64,000 nucleotides of DNA, from positions 4,827,501 to 4,891,500 of the forward strand of contig NZ_AP018694.1 in the NCBI RefSeq assembly GCF_009689585.1, written 5' to 3'. The translations under genes and the position numbers were made by a program. The notes under the pieces were generated by a model. That model made no database searches, was not told the origin of the DNA, and saw nothing but the letters and a program-made list of their open reading frames with translations. Shown here in pieces: positions 53,697 to 63,893 of the stretch (position 1 is its first letter; the number at the start of each line of letters is the position of its first letter). Source of the DNA: Aquipluma nitroreducens (GTDB taxonomy: Bacteria > Bacteroidota > Bacteroidia > Bacteroidales > Prolixibacteraceae).

Positions 53697-55073
53697 ATGA
53701 ATACAAAAGATTTAACACGAAGAAATTTCATTGGTAAAACAGCAGCCGGGTTGGTCGGTGTAGCGGTTTCATCAAGTGTATCATCCATGAGTGCAGCTTC
53801 ATACAAGAGGATAATAGGTGCAAACGATCGAATCAATATCGGACTTTTAGGTTGTGGTGCCCGGAGCCATGGGCACCAAAACATGGTTAAAATGTCGGAA
53901 AAGGATAAAAATTTGGGGGTAGTTGCTGTTTGTGATATATGGAAACTTAATAGGGAAAAAACAGCAGCAAACTGTAAAAACATGTTTGGGGCAGATGTAA
54001 GGCAGTTTAAATATTCAGAAGAAATGTTAAAAATGCCTGATCTGGATGCCGTGATGATCGCTACCGGGGATTTCCAGCATGCCAAACTTTTGGCAGAGGT
54101 TGTTAAAGCAGGGAAAGATTGCTATGTTGAAAAACCCTTGGCCGAGAGTGTCGAAGAAGCTAAGCAGGCGAGGGAAGCCGTACTGGCTTCCGGGCAGGTT
54201 GTTCAACAAGGATCGGAATGGCTAAGTGATCCTATCCAGCATAAAGTGCGTGACATTATACGTTCCGGCAAGTTGGGCCAGATAACCAAAATTGAACAGG
54301 TTTGGAACGACAATAATCACCGGTGGCATGACCCAAAAGACCCGGACGTAGCCTCGATCAGGGAAGAGGATACTGACTGGAACAGATGGTTGTTGGGCAA
54401 ACCCTACGAACCGTTTGATCCGTGGAAATATTTTGAGTTCAGGATTTTCCGGGAATACTCCGGTGGTATCACTTCTCAATGGATGAGCCATGGTATCGGG
54501 TTAGTCCATTTTTATACCGACACGGCCATTCCTGATTCGATGGTTGCCAACGGCGGGATATTTGGTTGGCCTGACATCCGGCAAAACCCCGATACGTTTC
54601 AGGCACTTGCAACATACAACGATGCGAAATTCATGTATTCCTATACGTCTAATTATGCAAGCAAATTTGGAGATTACACCTGTATCCGCGGGAAAGACGG
54701 GACATTGTTCGCACATGGAGGGGAAGGGAGTCCCCGTTGGTTCTTAATTCCCGAACATTTGGAGCTTCCGGGAGGATTTGATTTTTATGAAGGACTGAAA
54801 GAAGCGGTCAAAAGTGGCAAAGCTGAAATGATAACGATAGAAGAATACGGAATGAAACTTCCTCCAGTCAATGGGAGTGATGACAGTAAATTTCACATGG
54901 ACAACTGGGTGGATTGCATGCGAAGCAGGAACCCCAATACAAACGGGCATATTCATACCGGTTTTTGGCATTCCATTGGTAGCATAATGGCTACACAAGC
55001 TTACCGTGAAGGAAAAAAACTTTACTGGGATCGCACGAAAGAAGAGATCGTTGACCATCCGGTAATCATTTAA
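53697..55073 (+). CDS. Tat-exported Gfo/Idh/MocA oxidoreductase (1)
   Basis: A 458-residue protein. The Tat signal is TRRNFIGK followed by a hydrophobic stretch. The Rossmann domain has RINIGLLGCGARSHGH and AVCDIWKLNREKT, with the EKP motif in CYVEKPLAES. The substrate domain contains WLSDPIQHKVRDIIRSGKLG and SGGITSQWMSHGIGLVHFYT. The EKP motif indicates a true NAD(P)-dependent oxidoreductase rather than a GH109 hydrolase. It is the first of four such genes in this run. Confidence 0.88.
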   Translation: MNTKDLTRRNFIGKTAAGLVGVAVSSSVSSMSAASYKRIIGANDRINIGLLGCGARSHGHQNMVKMSEKDKNLGVVAVCDIWKLNREKTAANCKNMFGADVRQFKYSEEMLKMPDLDAVMIATGDFQHAKLLAEVVKAGKDCYVEKPLAESVEEAKQAREAVLASGQVVQQGSEWLSDPIQHKVRDIIRSGKLGQITKIEQVWNDNNHRWHDPKDPDVASIREEDTDWNRWLLGKPYEPFDPWKYFEFRIFREYSGGITSQWMSHGIGLVHFYTDTAIPDSMVANGGIFGWPDIRQNPDTFQALATYNDAKFMYSYTSNYASKFGDYTCIRGKDGTLFAHGGEGSPRWFLIPEHLELPGGFDFYEGLKEAVKSGKAEMITIEEYGMKLPPVNGSDDSKFHMDNWVDCMRSRNPNTNGHIHTGFWHSIGSIMATQAYREGKKLYWDRTKEEIVDHPVII

Positions 55074-55144
55074 CCGGTTCACTATATTTTGTATTCCTAC
55101 CTTATTGCAAAGTAAGGGTTAAAATAATTTTTAAAAGAATCCAA

Positions 55145-56512
55145 ATGACAGAAAGAAGAGATTTTATCAAGAAAAGTGTAATTGGAACTGCTGGAATAGC
55201 TATTGGTGGCATGGGATTCAGCACAAAAACCTATGCGTCGATTATCGGTGCCAATGAACGAATTAATGTCGCCGTTATAGGTATCCGGAACCGGGGAAAA
55301 GACCATTATCGTGCCCTTGCGAAAATTCCCAATGTAAATATTGTGGCTATTTGCGACATTGATAAAAGACTTATCCCTGAAGCAGTAGCTGAAATTGAAA
55401 AACTTACAGGAAGGAAACCAGCCGTTGAAGCAGAATACCGAAAGATTCTTGAAAACAAAGATATCGATGCGGTTACGATAGCTACTCCAAATCACTGGCA
55501 CGCACTGCAAACCATATGGGCCTGTCAGGCAGGAAAGGACGTATATGTTGAGAAACCAGTGTCTCACACCCTATTAGAAAGCCGGAAAATGGTAGAAGCA
55601 GCCCGAAAATACAATCGGGTGGTACAGACAGGAACACAGGCTCGGAGCCAAACTTCTACAAGGAATGCTATTAAATTTATGAATGACGGTGGATTAGGAA
55701 AAATATATATGGCCAGGGGCCTTTGCCTGAAACCTCGTGGAAGTATTGGCCATGTAAAAAACAGCGAGATACCCAATGGTGTGGACTGGAATACTTTTCT
55801 TGGACCTACTCCGTACCGTCCTTTTAACGAAAATAGGTTTCATTACAAGTGGCACTGGTTCTGGGATACCGGTTGCGGGGATCTGGGAAACCAGGGAATT
55901 CATCAGGCAGATGTTGCCCGATGGGCACTGGGAAAAAGTACACATCCAGTCAGAATCCAGGGTGTTGGGAATTATTTTATATGGGATTCTGATCAGGAAA
56001 CCCCCAATATGCAGCAACTTGAATTTGAATATGAAGACGGATCGATTTTACAATTTGAAGTACGCGGGTTAGGTACAAATTCCGAAGCAGGAATTCGGGT
56101 GGGTGACCTTATTTACGGCTCTAAAGGTTGGATGAGCATGGAGAGTGAAGATGAAGGGACTGGAAAAGTTTACCACAGCAACATTAACATCAAACCCGAT
56201 GGATTTTCGTCTTACAAAGAAGAAGAAGGCCCGGTTTTCACCAATGATATTCCGGATGAGGCTGAATCTGTGGTCAATCACTTTACTAATTTTATCGAAT
56301 GCGTGAAATCCAGAAAATGGCAGAATTTGAATGCAGAAATCATGGAAGGGCATTTATCTACCTCGCTGTGTCATTTGGGAAATATTGCAACCCGGCTAAA
56401 GCGACCCCTTTATTTTAATCCGGGAGCCGAAAAATTTATAAACGACGCGGAAGCAGATACTTACCTGACTAAAATATATAGGCCTCCGTTTTTATTGCCG
56501 GAAAACGTTTAA
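55145..56512 (+). CDS. Tat-exported Gfo/Idh/MocA oxidoreductase (2)
   Basis: A 455-residue protein. The Tat signal is ERRDFIKK. The Rossmann domain has [18 protein letters not shown] and [14 protein letters not shown]. The EKP motif lies in [10 protein letters not shown], followed by [20 protein letters not shown] and [20 protein letters not shown] in the substrate domain. It starts 71 bases after oxidoreductase 1 and 26 bases before the DUF1080 gene. It probably oxidises or reduces a glycoside at C3. Confidence 0.88.
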   Translation: MTERRDFIKKSVIGTAGIAIGGMGFSTKTYASIIGANERINVAVIGIRNRGKDHYRALAKIPNVNIVAICDIDKRLIPEAVAEIEKLTGRKPAVEAEYRKILENKDIDAVTIATPNHWHALQTIWACQAGKDVYVEKPVSHTLLESRKMVEAARKYNRVVQTGTQARSQTSTRNAIKFMNDGGLGKIYMARGLCLKPRGSIGHVKNSEIPNGVDWNTFLGPTPYRPFNENRFHYKWHWFWDTGCGDLGNQGIHQADVARWALGKSTHPVRIQGVGNYFIWDSDQETPNMQQLEFEYEDGSILQFEVRGLGTNSEAGIRVGDLIYGSKGWMSMESEDEGTGKVYHSNINIKPDGFSSYKEEEGPVFTNDIPDEAESVVNHFTNFIECVKSRKWQNLNAEIMEGHLSTSLCHLGNIATRLKRPLYFNPGAEKFINDAEADTYLTKIYRPPFLLPENV

Positions 56513-56538
56513 TATCTATTTTAATACATATCAAAACT

Positions 56539-57900
56539 ATGAAAAACCTGATTTATATATTTGCCGGAATTATCGTACTAATGACTTCATGTAATACTCC
56601 TAATGATCCTTGGGAAAATCTAATCAAGGAGAATCTTGGGAATTGGCAACAGATTAACGGTCCTGCACATTATGAAGTTAAAGATGGGGTAATTATCGGA
56701 ACCGCAGCAACAAGCGATCCTTCCGACGATTCGTTTCTTTGTACGAAAGCTAATTATGGCGATTTTATCCTTGAGTTCGATACATGGCTTGACCCTCAGA
56801 TGAACTCAGGGGTAAATATACGCAGTGAAAGCCGTCCAAATTATCTTGATGGCCAGGTTTACGGGTACCAGTTTGAACTTGATCCTTCTCCAAGATCATG
56901 GACTGGTGGCATTTACGATGAGTCAAGAAGGCTCTGGTTATATACACTCGATATTAATCCCCCTGCAAAAAAAGCGTATAAAAACGGCGAATGGAACCAT
57001 TGCCGCATCGAAGCTATTGGAAATTCAATCCGGACTTGGGTCAATGGGATACCCTGTGCTGATCTTGCTGACGATATGACACCGACAGGGTTTATCGGGC
57101 TTCAGGTACACGGAATTGGAAACGATTCAGGTAAGGTTGGCATACAGGTTAAATGGAAAAATCTCAGGATTATGACCAAAAATCTGGAACAATATGCTAC
57201 CCCTTATCTGCCTGTTATCCCTCAAAGCAGTTATCTGAAGAACACGCTGAGCGACCGGGAGCTTAAAGATGGCTGGAAATTGCTTTGGGATGGAAAAACC
57301 ACCAATGGATGGCGCGGCGCAAAACTTTCGGCTTTCCCTTCAACCGGTTGGGAAATTAAGGATGGCACCCTGACTATCCATGGGTCAGGAGGAGCTGAGG
57401 CAGCATCAGGAGGCGATATCGTAACGGCTGATAAGTATAAGAATTTTGAGGTTGTCGTTGACTTTAAGTACTCTCCGGGAGCAAATAGCGGCATTAAATA
57501 CTTCGTCGATACCAACCTAAACAAAGGGGAAGGCTCCTCAATTGGTTGCGAATATCAGATTCTTGATGACAAATTGCATCCGGATGCACACGAAGGAATT
57601 GGTGGAAACCGCACCCTGGCAGGTCTTTATGATCTTATAGCCCCGTTGCCCAAACGCGATAATGGTACCGGGCAATGGAACAGAGCTACTATCGTTGTTA
57701 ACGGAAACCATGTTGAACACTGGCTCAACGGGCAGAAAACTGTTGAGTACGAAAGAGGAAACGATGCATGGAAGGCTCTTGTAGCAACAAGCAAATATAA
57801 AATCTGGCCAAATTTCGGGGAAGCAACTGAAGGGAATATCCTTCTTCAGGACCATGGATGGGAAGTCTCTTTCAAAAATATGAAAATAAAAGAATTGTAA
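56539..57900 (+). CDS. Lipoprotein with two DUF1080 (3-keto-glycoside hydrolase-like) domains
   Basis: A 453-residue lipoprotein with a leader ending IVLMTSC (Cys18). Domain 1 (about 20-215) has [20 protein letters not shown] and [13 protein letters not shown]. Domain 2 (about 230-453) has [55 protein letters not shown] and [19 protein letters not shown]1080 proteins include 3-keto-disaccharide hydrolases, which act after a Gfo/Idh/MocA enzyme has oxidised C3. Its place between two such enzymes supports a joint role outside the cytoplasm. Confidence 0.88.
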   Translation: MKNLIYIFAGIIVLMTSCNTPNDPWENLIKENLGNWQQINGPAHYEVKDGVIIGTAATSDPSDDSFLCTKANYGDFILEFDTWLDPQMNSGVNIRSESRPNYLDGQVYGYQFELDPSPRSWTGGIYDESRRLWLYTLDINPPAKKAYKNGEWNHCRIEAIGNSIRTWVNGIPCADLADDMTPTGFIGLQVHGIGNDSGKVGIQVKWKNLRIMTKNLEQYATPYLPVIPQSSYLKNTLSDRELKDGWKLLWDGKTTNGWRGAKLSAFPSTGWEIKDGTLTIHGSGGAEAASGGDIVTADKYKNFEVVVDFKYSPGANSGIKYFVDTNLNKGEGSSIGCEYQILDDKLHPDAHEGIGGNRTLAGLYDLIAPLPKRDNGTGQWNRATIVVNGNHVEHWLNGQKTVEYERGNDAWKALVATSKYKIWPNFGEATEGNILLQDHGWEVSFKNMKIKEL

Positions 57901-57931
57901 GATCAAATAACTAACTTAACACCAGACTAGT

Positions 57932-59272
57932 ATGGAAAGCAATAGAAGAGATTTTATTAAAAAAACATTAGTTGGTGTAACTGCATTATCTGCTGGCGGT
58001 ATCCTTCCCGGATTCAGCGTGCGAAGTTACAACCGTATTTTGGGTTCAAACGAGAAAATCAGGATATCGGTTATGGGTGTTAACTCGCGGGGAAAAGCCC
58101 TCGCCGAAACCTATGCCAGCCAGCCAAACTGCGATGTGATACACATTTGCGATGTTGATCGCCGGGCAATGGAAAAGTGCATTGCTTCTGTAACCGAAAT
58201 CCAACAACACCAACCAAAGGGTTTGTCCGACTTCCGCCGTTCGTTGGAGAGCAAAGACATAGATGGTATGGTAATCGCAACACCCGACCACTGGCATGCT
58301 CCTGCAGCAATTTTGTCGATGCAGGCCGGAAAGCATGTGTATGTGGAAAAACCATGCAGTCATAACCCGGCCGAAGGGGAATTATTGATAAAAGCAGCCG
58401 ACAAATGCGGAAAAGTAATACAAATGGGAAACCAACGCCGTTCGTATCCGAATGTGATTAAGGCCATTCAGGAATTGAGAAACGGTGCAATCGGCCGGTC
58501 TTATCTGGGCAAAGGTTGGTACACCAACAATCGCGGACCAATTGGGATTGGCAAAGAAGTTGACGTACCGGAGTGGCTCGACTGGGACTTGTGGCAGGGC
58601 CCTGCCCCCCGAAAAGCCTATAAAGACAATATCGTTCATTACAACTGGCACTGGCGCTGGCACTGGGGAACAGGCGAAGCCCTGAACAACGGCACACACA
58701 TGGTCGACTTATTGCGTTGGGGACTTGATGTCGATTTCCCAACCAAAGTGAGTTCTGCCGGGGGACGCTACCGTTATAAGGACGACTGGGAAACACCAGA
58801 CACACAGATCATCAATTTTGAATTTGGCTACAACATTGCTATGACCTGGGAAGGACGTAGCTGCAACGGAAAAACCATCGAAGGAAGTACGGTCGGAGCT
58901 TTATTTTACGGCGAAAACGGCAGTTTGATGATTGACGGAAATGCATACACCATTTTCGATTTGGAGAGCAAAGTGGTTAAAGTAGTAAAAAACGAAGAAG
59001 TTATTGATGCCCGGAACTTATCAAATCCGGCCAGCGATCTCGACAGTTTGCACATTCAAAACTTTTTTTCCAGCATTAAAACCGGAGAAAAACTGAATTC
59101 TGACATTGATTCCGGCCATAAAAGTACACTGCTGGTTCAGTTGGGAAATATTTCGCAACGTGTTGGACACTCCTTAAACATTGATCCAAAAACAGGACAT
59201 ATACTTGACGACAAGGATGCCATGCAATTTTGGCAACGCAGCTACGAAAAGGGCTGGGAAATAAAATTGTAA
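57932..59272 (+). CDS. Tat-exported Gfo/Idh/MocA oxidoreductase (3)
   Basis: A 446-residue protein. The Tat signal is NRRDFIKK. The Rossmann domain has RISVMGVNSRGKALAETYAS and HICDVDRRAMEKC, with the EKP motif in VYVEKPCSHN. The substrate domain includes VIQMGNQRRSYPNVIKAIQE and WHWRWHWGTGEALNNGTHMV. It starts 32 bases after the DUF1080 gene. The base composition of this gene is slightly more G+C-rich than its neighbours. It probably works with the DUF1080 protein. Confidence 0.88.
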   Translation: MESNRRDFIKKTLVGVTALSAGGILPGFSVRSYNRILGSNEKIRISVMGVNSRGKALAETYASQPNCDVIHICDVDRRAMEKCIASVTEIQQHQPKGLSDFRRSLESKDIDGMVIATPDHWHAPAAILSMQAGKHVYVEKPCSHNPAEGELLIKAADKCGKVIQMGNQRRSYPNVIKAIQELRNGAIGRSYLGKGWYTNNRGPIGIGKEVDVPEWLDWDLWQGPAPRKAYKDNIVHYNWHWRWHWGTGEALNNGTHMVDLLRWGLDVDFPTKVSSAGGRYRYKDDWETPDTQIINFEFGYNIAMTWEGRSCNGKTIEGSTVGALFYGENGSLMIDGNAYTIFDLESKVVKVVKNEEVIDARNLSNPASDLDSLHIQNFFSSIKTGEKLNSDIDSGHKSTLLVQLGNISQRVGHSLNIDPKTGHILDDKDAMQFWQRSYEKGWEIKL

Positions 59273-59358
59273 CGAAGAAATCAGAGAAAATTTTAATCAG
59301 GAGAAAAATTTCCTCCCCCTTTTTATGGGTACAGGAACGCTCCATAAGTTTTGAAACG

Positions 59359-60342
59359 ATGAACACTCGAAGATCATTTATAAAAACTGTGAGTACGGGG
59401 ACTGCCCTTTCTACCCTGACATTTTCAACTGTTGGAGCCACTGCTTCCCGCCTGATTTCTGAAAATCTTTCCGGAGAAAAACCCATTCGTATTGGCATTA
59501 TTGGTGCCGAGAATTCGCATACGGTCGGATATGGAAAGCTTTTCAATATCGATAAAAAATTTCCGGGAGTAGAGCTTAAATATGTATGGGGCGAAACGGA
59601 AGAGTTTGCAAAAGAGTCTATGACCAAAGGCCAAATCCCATATATGGTGAAAGATCCGTTAGAAATGCTTGGAAAGATCGACGCACTGATTGTCGACCAC
59701 CGGCACGCCAAATATCATTTAAAAGCAGCAGAACCATTTGTAAAAGCAGGTATCCCAACCTTCATTGACAAACCTTTTTGTTACACGGTTGCTGAAGGAA
59801 AAGAATTTCTGGAAATGGCCCGGGAAGCTGGCACTCCGGTTTCATCATACAGCACCATTGCACATACAGATTCGACATTCGATATAGTTGATCAGATAAA
59901 GTCGCTTGGCGAATTCAACAATATTATACGCAATGGCCCGGCTGATATTGAATCTCCCTATGGTGGAATATTCTTTTACGGTGTGCATCTGGTACAACCG
60001 CTGATGTATATGTTTGGCGAAGATATCAAAGTGGTAAAAATCAATAAATATGGGAAAAAAGCAGGAGCTGTTCTGATTTTTGAAAGTGGTTTACAGGCCA
60101 ATCTGGTGTTCAATACGCTTCACTACGGTTGGGAAACATATGTGGAAACAAAAAAAGGAATTGTTGAACTCAAATCAAGGGTTCAGGAATCCGTACCTGA
60201 AAGATGTTACCGCGATATGGTCGAAATGTTCCGTACCGGAAAAGAGCCACTCAGCCATGAAAGTATCTTAAAACCGATAGCAGTACTCGAAGCAATGGAA
60301 AAATCAGTTTCAAGTGAAAAATGGGAAGAGGTAAAAATGTGA
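59359..60342 (+). CDS. Tat-exported Gfo/Idh/MocA family protein (4), shorter
   Basis: From ATG 59359 the protein has 327 residues. The Tat signal is TRRSFIKT. The Rossmann domain has RIGIIGAENSHTVGYGKLF and ALIVDHRHAKYHLKAAEPF. The usual EKP motif is changed to FIDKPFCYT (Asp for Glu). The C-terminal part is shorter than in the other three. An upstream frame to 59230 overlaps the preceding gene and carries no signal, so the later start is used. It is 86 bases after oxidoreductase 3 and probably acts outside the cytoplasm. The function is unknown. Confidence 0.8.
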   Translation: MNTRRSFIKTVSTGTALSTLTFSTVGATASRLISENLSGEKPIRIGIIGAENSHTVGYGKLFNIDKKFPGVELKYVWGETEEFAKESMTKGQIPYMVKDPLEMLGKIDALIVDHRHAKYHLKAAEPFVKAGIPTFIDKPFCYTVAEGKEFLEMAREAGTPVSSYSTIAHTDSTFDIVDQIKSLGEFNNIIRNGPADIESPYGGIFFYGVHLVQPLMYMFGEDIKVVKINKYGKKAGAVLIFESGLQANLVFNTLHYGWETYVETKKGIVELKSRVQESVPERCYRDMVEMFRTGKEPLSHESILKPIAVLEAMEKSVSSEKWEEVKM

Positions 60343-60359
60343 GAATAAAAAACAAGAAT

Positions 60360-61586
60360 ATGAATTACTCTTTTCCACATAAAATCCAGCAATCAATTGT
60401 TTTATACTTAATACTGACAATGAACGTTTCCTTTGCCCAGACCAAAATTGAAGGCTTGTTATACCTCAACAAAAAACCTGTTTCCGTAGAGATAAAAGAC
60501 GGAAATATCATTAGTGTGCAGCAAATCGATAAATATACCGACGAAAGTAATCCGGTTTACATTGCACCAGGACTGATTGATCTTCAAATCAATGGATACA
60601 TGGGTATCGATTTCTCAGATCAGAATTTAAATACTGAAGGAATAAGAAAAGCTGTAAAAGCCCTTTGGAAGCAAGGAGTGACGTCCTTTCTACCTACTTT
60701 GATTACAGCTGATCAGGAACATCTCAGAAATAGTTTTTCGATTCTTGCAAAGGCATTGGATGATGAAGAAATTGGCCTGTCAGTCCCTGGATTCCATCTC
60801 GAAGGGCCATACATCTCTCCTGAAAAGGGATTTCGCGGGGCACATCTGGAAAAATACATCAGAAAGCCTGACTGGAATGAATTTCAGGAATTACAGAAAG
60901 CTGCGCACAATGGCATTAAACTAATTACTGTTGCTCCTGAAATAGAAGGAGCTATTTCGTTTATTCAAAAATGCAGTCGTGAAGGAATTGTTGTTTCACT
61001 TGGACATCACAATGGAAATGCACAGCAAATTAAACTGGCAACAGATGCCGGAGCCTCCCTGTCTACTCATTTGGGCAATGGTTGTGCAAACCTGATCGAC
61101 CGTCACAATAATCCTCTATGGCCGCAACTTGCCGACGATCGTCTATCGGTAAGTCTTATTGTTGACGGATTTCATTTGAATCAGGAAGAGGTACAATGTT
61201 TTTACAAAATCAAAGGAATCAACCGCACTATATTGATTTCAGACGCACTCGATCTTGCAGGACTTGAACCCGGAGAATACACCAGATGGGAAAGAACTGT
61301 GGTTTTAACTCCTGATGTTGTGAAATTTCCGGCAGAAAATGTGTTGGCTGGAGCTGCCTCTCCCATTACCGCCGGTGTATCAAATATGATGAATTTCACA
61401 CAATGCAGTCTCGCCGATGCCATTCAAATGGCCAGTACCAATCCGGCCAGGCTAATTGGGTTGAAAAACCTTGGGGAAATTAAGCCAGGGATGCGGGCTG
61501 ATTTAATTGTATTTAAAATGGAAAACTCGAAAATTGTTATTCAGAAAACCATTGTTGCCGGCAAAGTAGTTTATTCAAACCATTAA
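60360..61586 (+). CDS. NagA-like N-acetylglucosamine deacetylase with a signal peptide
   Basis: From ATG 60360 the protein has 408 residues. It starts with a likely signal peptide (IQQSIVLYLILTMNVSFA, then Q). The amidohydrolase barrel shows APGLIDLQINGYMGIDF, FHLEGPYISPEKGFRGAH (metal Glu), VVSLGHHNGNA and STHLGNGCANL (metal His), LIVDGFHL and the catalytic Asp in LISDALDLAG. Ordinary NagA is cytoplasmic, deacetylates GlcNAc-6-phosphate and has THLFNAM where this has THLGNGC. Export plus this change suggest a non-phosphorylated N-acetyl sugar as substrate, by inference. Confidence 0.85.
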   Translation: MNYSFPHKIQQSIVLYLILTMNVSFAQTKIEGLLYLNKKPVSVEIKDGNIISVQQIDKYTDESNPVYIAPGLIDLQINGYMGIDFSDQNLNTEGIRKAVKALWKQGVTSFLPTLITADQEHLRNSFSILAKALDDEEIGLSVPGFHLEGPYISPEKGFRGAHLEKYIRKPDWNEFQELQKAAHNGIKLITVAPEIEGAISFIQKCSREGIVVSLGHHNGNAQQIKLATDAGASLSTHLGNGCANLIDRHNNPLWPQLADDRLSVSLIVDGFHLNQEEVQCFYKIKGINRTILISDALDLAGLEPGEYTRWERTVVLTPDVVKFPAENVLAGAASPITAGVSNMMNFTQCSLADAIQMASTNPARLIGLKNLGEIKPGMRADLIVFKMENSKIVIQKTIVAGKVVYSNH

Positions 61587-61619
61587 TTATTATTTGATAA
61601 TTATTCACACAACAGTCAA

Positions 61620-62930
61620 ATGAATATGAAAGAACAAACCCAAAGTATTGGAAATTATCGTTATCGAATTCTGGCACTGGTATTTATGGCCACTACGATT
61701 AATTATTTTGACCGTAGTATTGTTGGTGTAATGGCCCCAACCTTGCAAAAACTTTTCGACTGGACAAATAAAGACTATGCGGCGATCATGGTCTCCTTCA
61801 AAATTGCCTATGGTATAGGATTGCTGTTCATGGGAAGCATTATTGACCGGCTTGGCACCAAGATAGGATATACTATTTCAATTGTAGTCTGGAGCATATT
61901 CGGAATGCTGCATGCTGTAATCAGGCCGGCTTTCAGTTTAATTGGATTTATTACGGCCCGGTTCGGACTTGGAATTGGCGAGTCGGGAAATTTTCCTGCC
62001 GCAATTAAAACTGTAGCAGAGTGGTTCCCCAAAAAGGATCGGGCTTTTGCCAACGGCATTTTTGATGCATCAACCAGCGTTGGGGCAATTTTAGCCCCGT
62101 TCATTGTTGGAGCCATTGTTTCCCTCGAAGGAGATAACTGGCAAATACCTTTTCTTATTACAGGTGCGCTTAGTGCTTTGTGGGTATTTTTATGGATGAG
62201 AACCTATCAAAAACCGGAAGAACATCCAAAATTATCAAAAGAGGAGTTAGCCTATATTAACAGCGATTCTGAAGAGGAGACAACAGAAAAAATTCCCTGG
62301 TTAAAATTATTACCAAAGAGGGAGACCTGGGCTTTCTCATTAACTACACTAACTGATGGCGTTTGGTGGTTTTATCTTTTCTGGGGTGCGAAATTTCTTG
62401 CAGAACAGTTTGGAGTAGACATTAAAAACATAGGACTTCCTTTTCTGATTATTTTCCTGATGGCTGACGCAGGGAGTCTGCTTGGGGGGTATTCCTCTGG
62501 TGCATTAATAAAAAAAGGCTGGTCAATCAATAAGGCCAGAAAAATAACCATGCTGGTTTGTGCCATTATTATTTTACCAGTAAGCTTGGTACCGGTTATT
62601 ACAAGCAAATGGATAGCAGTCTTTTTAATTGGTCTTGCTGCTGCAGGACATCAGTCATGGTCAATCAATGGCTATACGTTGGTTCCGGATGTTTTTCCCA
62701 AGAAAGCAATCGCTTCTGTGATAGGAATAGGAAAAATGATTGGGGTGGCAGTCGCGATAATTGCGGATATTGCCTTAGGGGCAGTACTTGATACCGCCGG
62801 TAATTCAGGCTATTTCTGGGCATTCATGATCGCAGGGTTCTCTTATATCCTCATCTTGGGATTTGTACATCTGTTGATGCCAAAGATGACCCCATTGGAT
62901 GACAATTTGAATTATATAAATAATAAATAA
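61620..62930 (+). CDS. MFS transporter, hexuronate/sugar-acid (ACS) type
   Basis: A 436-residue protein with twelve predicted segments. It begins [20 protein letters not shown], has [20 protein letters not shown] (loop-2 motif) and [20 protein letters not shown], characteristic of the anion:cation symporter branch (ExuT, GudP, GarP). These carry sugar acids. It starts 33 bases after the NagA-like gene, so it may import the product made by the exported enzymes, perhaps an oxidised or deacetylated sugar. ATG 61626 is an alternative start. Confidence 0.85.
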   Translation: MNMKEQTQSIGNYRYRILALVFMATTINYFDRSIVGVMAPTLQKLFDWTNKDYAAIMVSFKIAYGIGLLFMGSIIDRLGTKIGYTISIVVWSIFGMLHAVIRPAFSLIGFITARFGLGIGESGNFPAAIKTVAEWFPKKDRAFANGIFDASTSVGAILAPFIVGAIVSLEGDNWQIPFLITGALSALWVFLWMRTYQKPEEHPKLSKEELAYINSDSEEETTEKIPWLKLLPKRETWAFSLTTLTDGVWWFYLFWGAKFLAEQFGVDIKNIGLPFLIIFLMADAGSLLGGYSSGALIKKGWSINKARKITMLVCAIIILPVSLVPVITSKWIAVFLIGLAAAGHQSWSINGYTLVPDVFPKKAIASVIGIGKMIGVAVAIIADIALGAVLDTAGNSGYFWAFMIAGFSYILILGFVHLLMPKMTPLDDNLNYINNK

Positions 62931-62953
62931 CTTTTTTAAATAACAACAAGAAT

Positions 62954-63682
62954 ATGGAAATTGTAATTTTAAAAAACAAGCAAGCTCTTGGTGAAATAGC
63001 CGCCCATAGGGGTGCAGAATTGATTCGTAAAGCTATCCTCGACGGGGGCATGGCCAACATCATTGTTGCTACAGGTGCATCGCAGTTCGAAATGCTAAAC
63101 GAGTTGGTAAAAGAGGATGTTGACTGGTCGAAAGTCACTGCTTTTCACCTGGATGAATACATCGGCATTTCTGAAATGCACCCTGCATCATTTCGGAAAT
63201 ATCTAAAAGAACGATTTGTAGATATTGTATCCCCGAAAATGTTTCACTATGTAAATGGAGAAATTAATCCGGATGAAGAGTGCAAAATCCTGGGAAATCT
63301 AATCAGCAAACATCCAATTGACGTAGCTTTTGTGGGAATTGGCGAAAACAGTCATTTAGCATTCAATGATCCACCAGCTGATTTCGAAACGGAAGAAGCC
63401 TATCTTGTGGTGACATTGAACGAAGCCTGTCGCCGCCAGCAATTGGGTGAAGGTTGGTTTCCCACAATTAGCGATGTTCCTGAAAAGGCAATCAGTATGT
63501 CTATCAAGCAGATCATGAAATCGAAAGCCATTATCTGTTGTGTCCCCGATTTACGAAAGGCAGAGGCGGTCAAAAAAACGGTTGAAGGTTCAATTTTACC
63601 AGCAATTCCTGCATCGATCATGCGGTGCCATGAGGTTGTATGGCTTTATCTTGATAAAGATTCAGCCTCGATGCTATCCTGA
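62954..63682 (+). CDS. NagB-like glucosamine-6-phosphate deaminase/isomerase
   Basis: A 242-residue protein of the NagB/6-phosphogluconolactonase fold. It has [32 protein letters not shown] and [20 protein letters not shown], then [20 protein letters not shown] and [15 protein letters not shown]. The DEY and [12 protein letters not shown] motifs fit deaminase activity on an amino-sugar phosphate. It is more divergent from E. coli NagB than the copy at 27152. It starts 23 bases after the MFS gene. Confidence 0.85.
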   Translation: MEIVILKNKQALGEIAAHRGAELIRKAILDGGMANIIVATGASQFEMLNELVKEDVDWSKVTAFHLDEYIGISEMHPASFRKYLKERFVDIVSPKMFHYVNGEINPDEECKILGNLISKHPIDVAFVGIGENSHLAFNDPPADFETEEAYLVVTLNEACRRQQLGEGWFPTISDVPEKAISMSIKQIMKSKAIICCVPDLRKAEAVKKTVEGSILPAIPASIMRCHEVVWLYLDKDSASMLS

Positions 63683-63893
63683 AATGCAAACGATTATACA
63701 TTTAAAGCATCATAACTCTTTAGAAAATATCAATTTATGTAAACAAATGACAACAGGTGTTATGTATTCATTATTCTACCTGGACTCCTCATCTCCACCT
63801 ATGATAAAATCATGGATTTCAGAAATGAATTAATATACCTAATGATAAAATTGATTATGAAGAATTAATTTAAAATTAAACATTATTATTATC

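Noticed and set aside
59230-59358. N-terminal extension of the fourth oxidoreductase overlapping the third
   Set aside because: It would bury the Tat signal inside the protein. ATG 59359 gives a normal TRRSFIK start.
63684-63833. 49-codon ORF after the NagB-like gene
   Set aside because: It has no recognisable motif, and its codon use and composition look non-coding.
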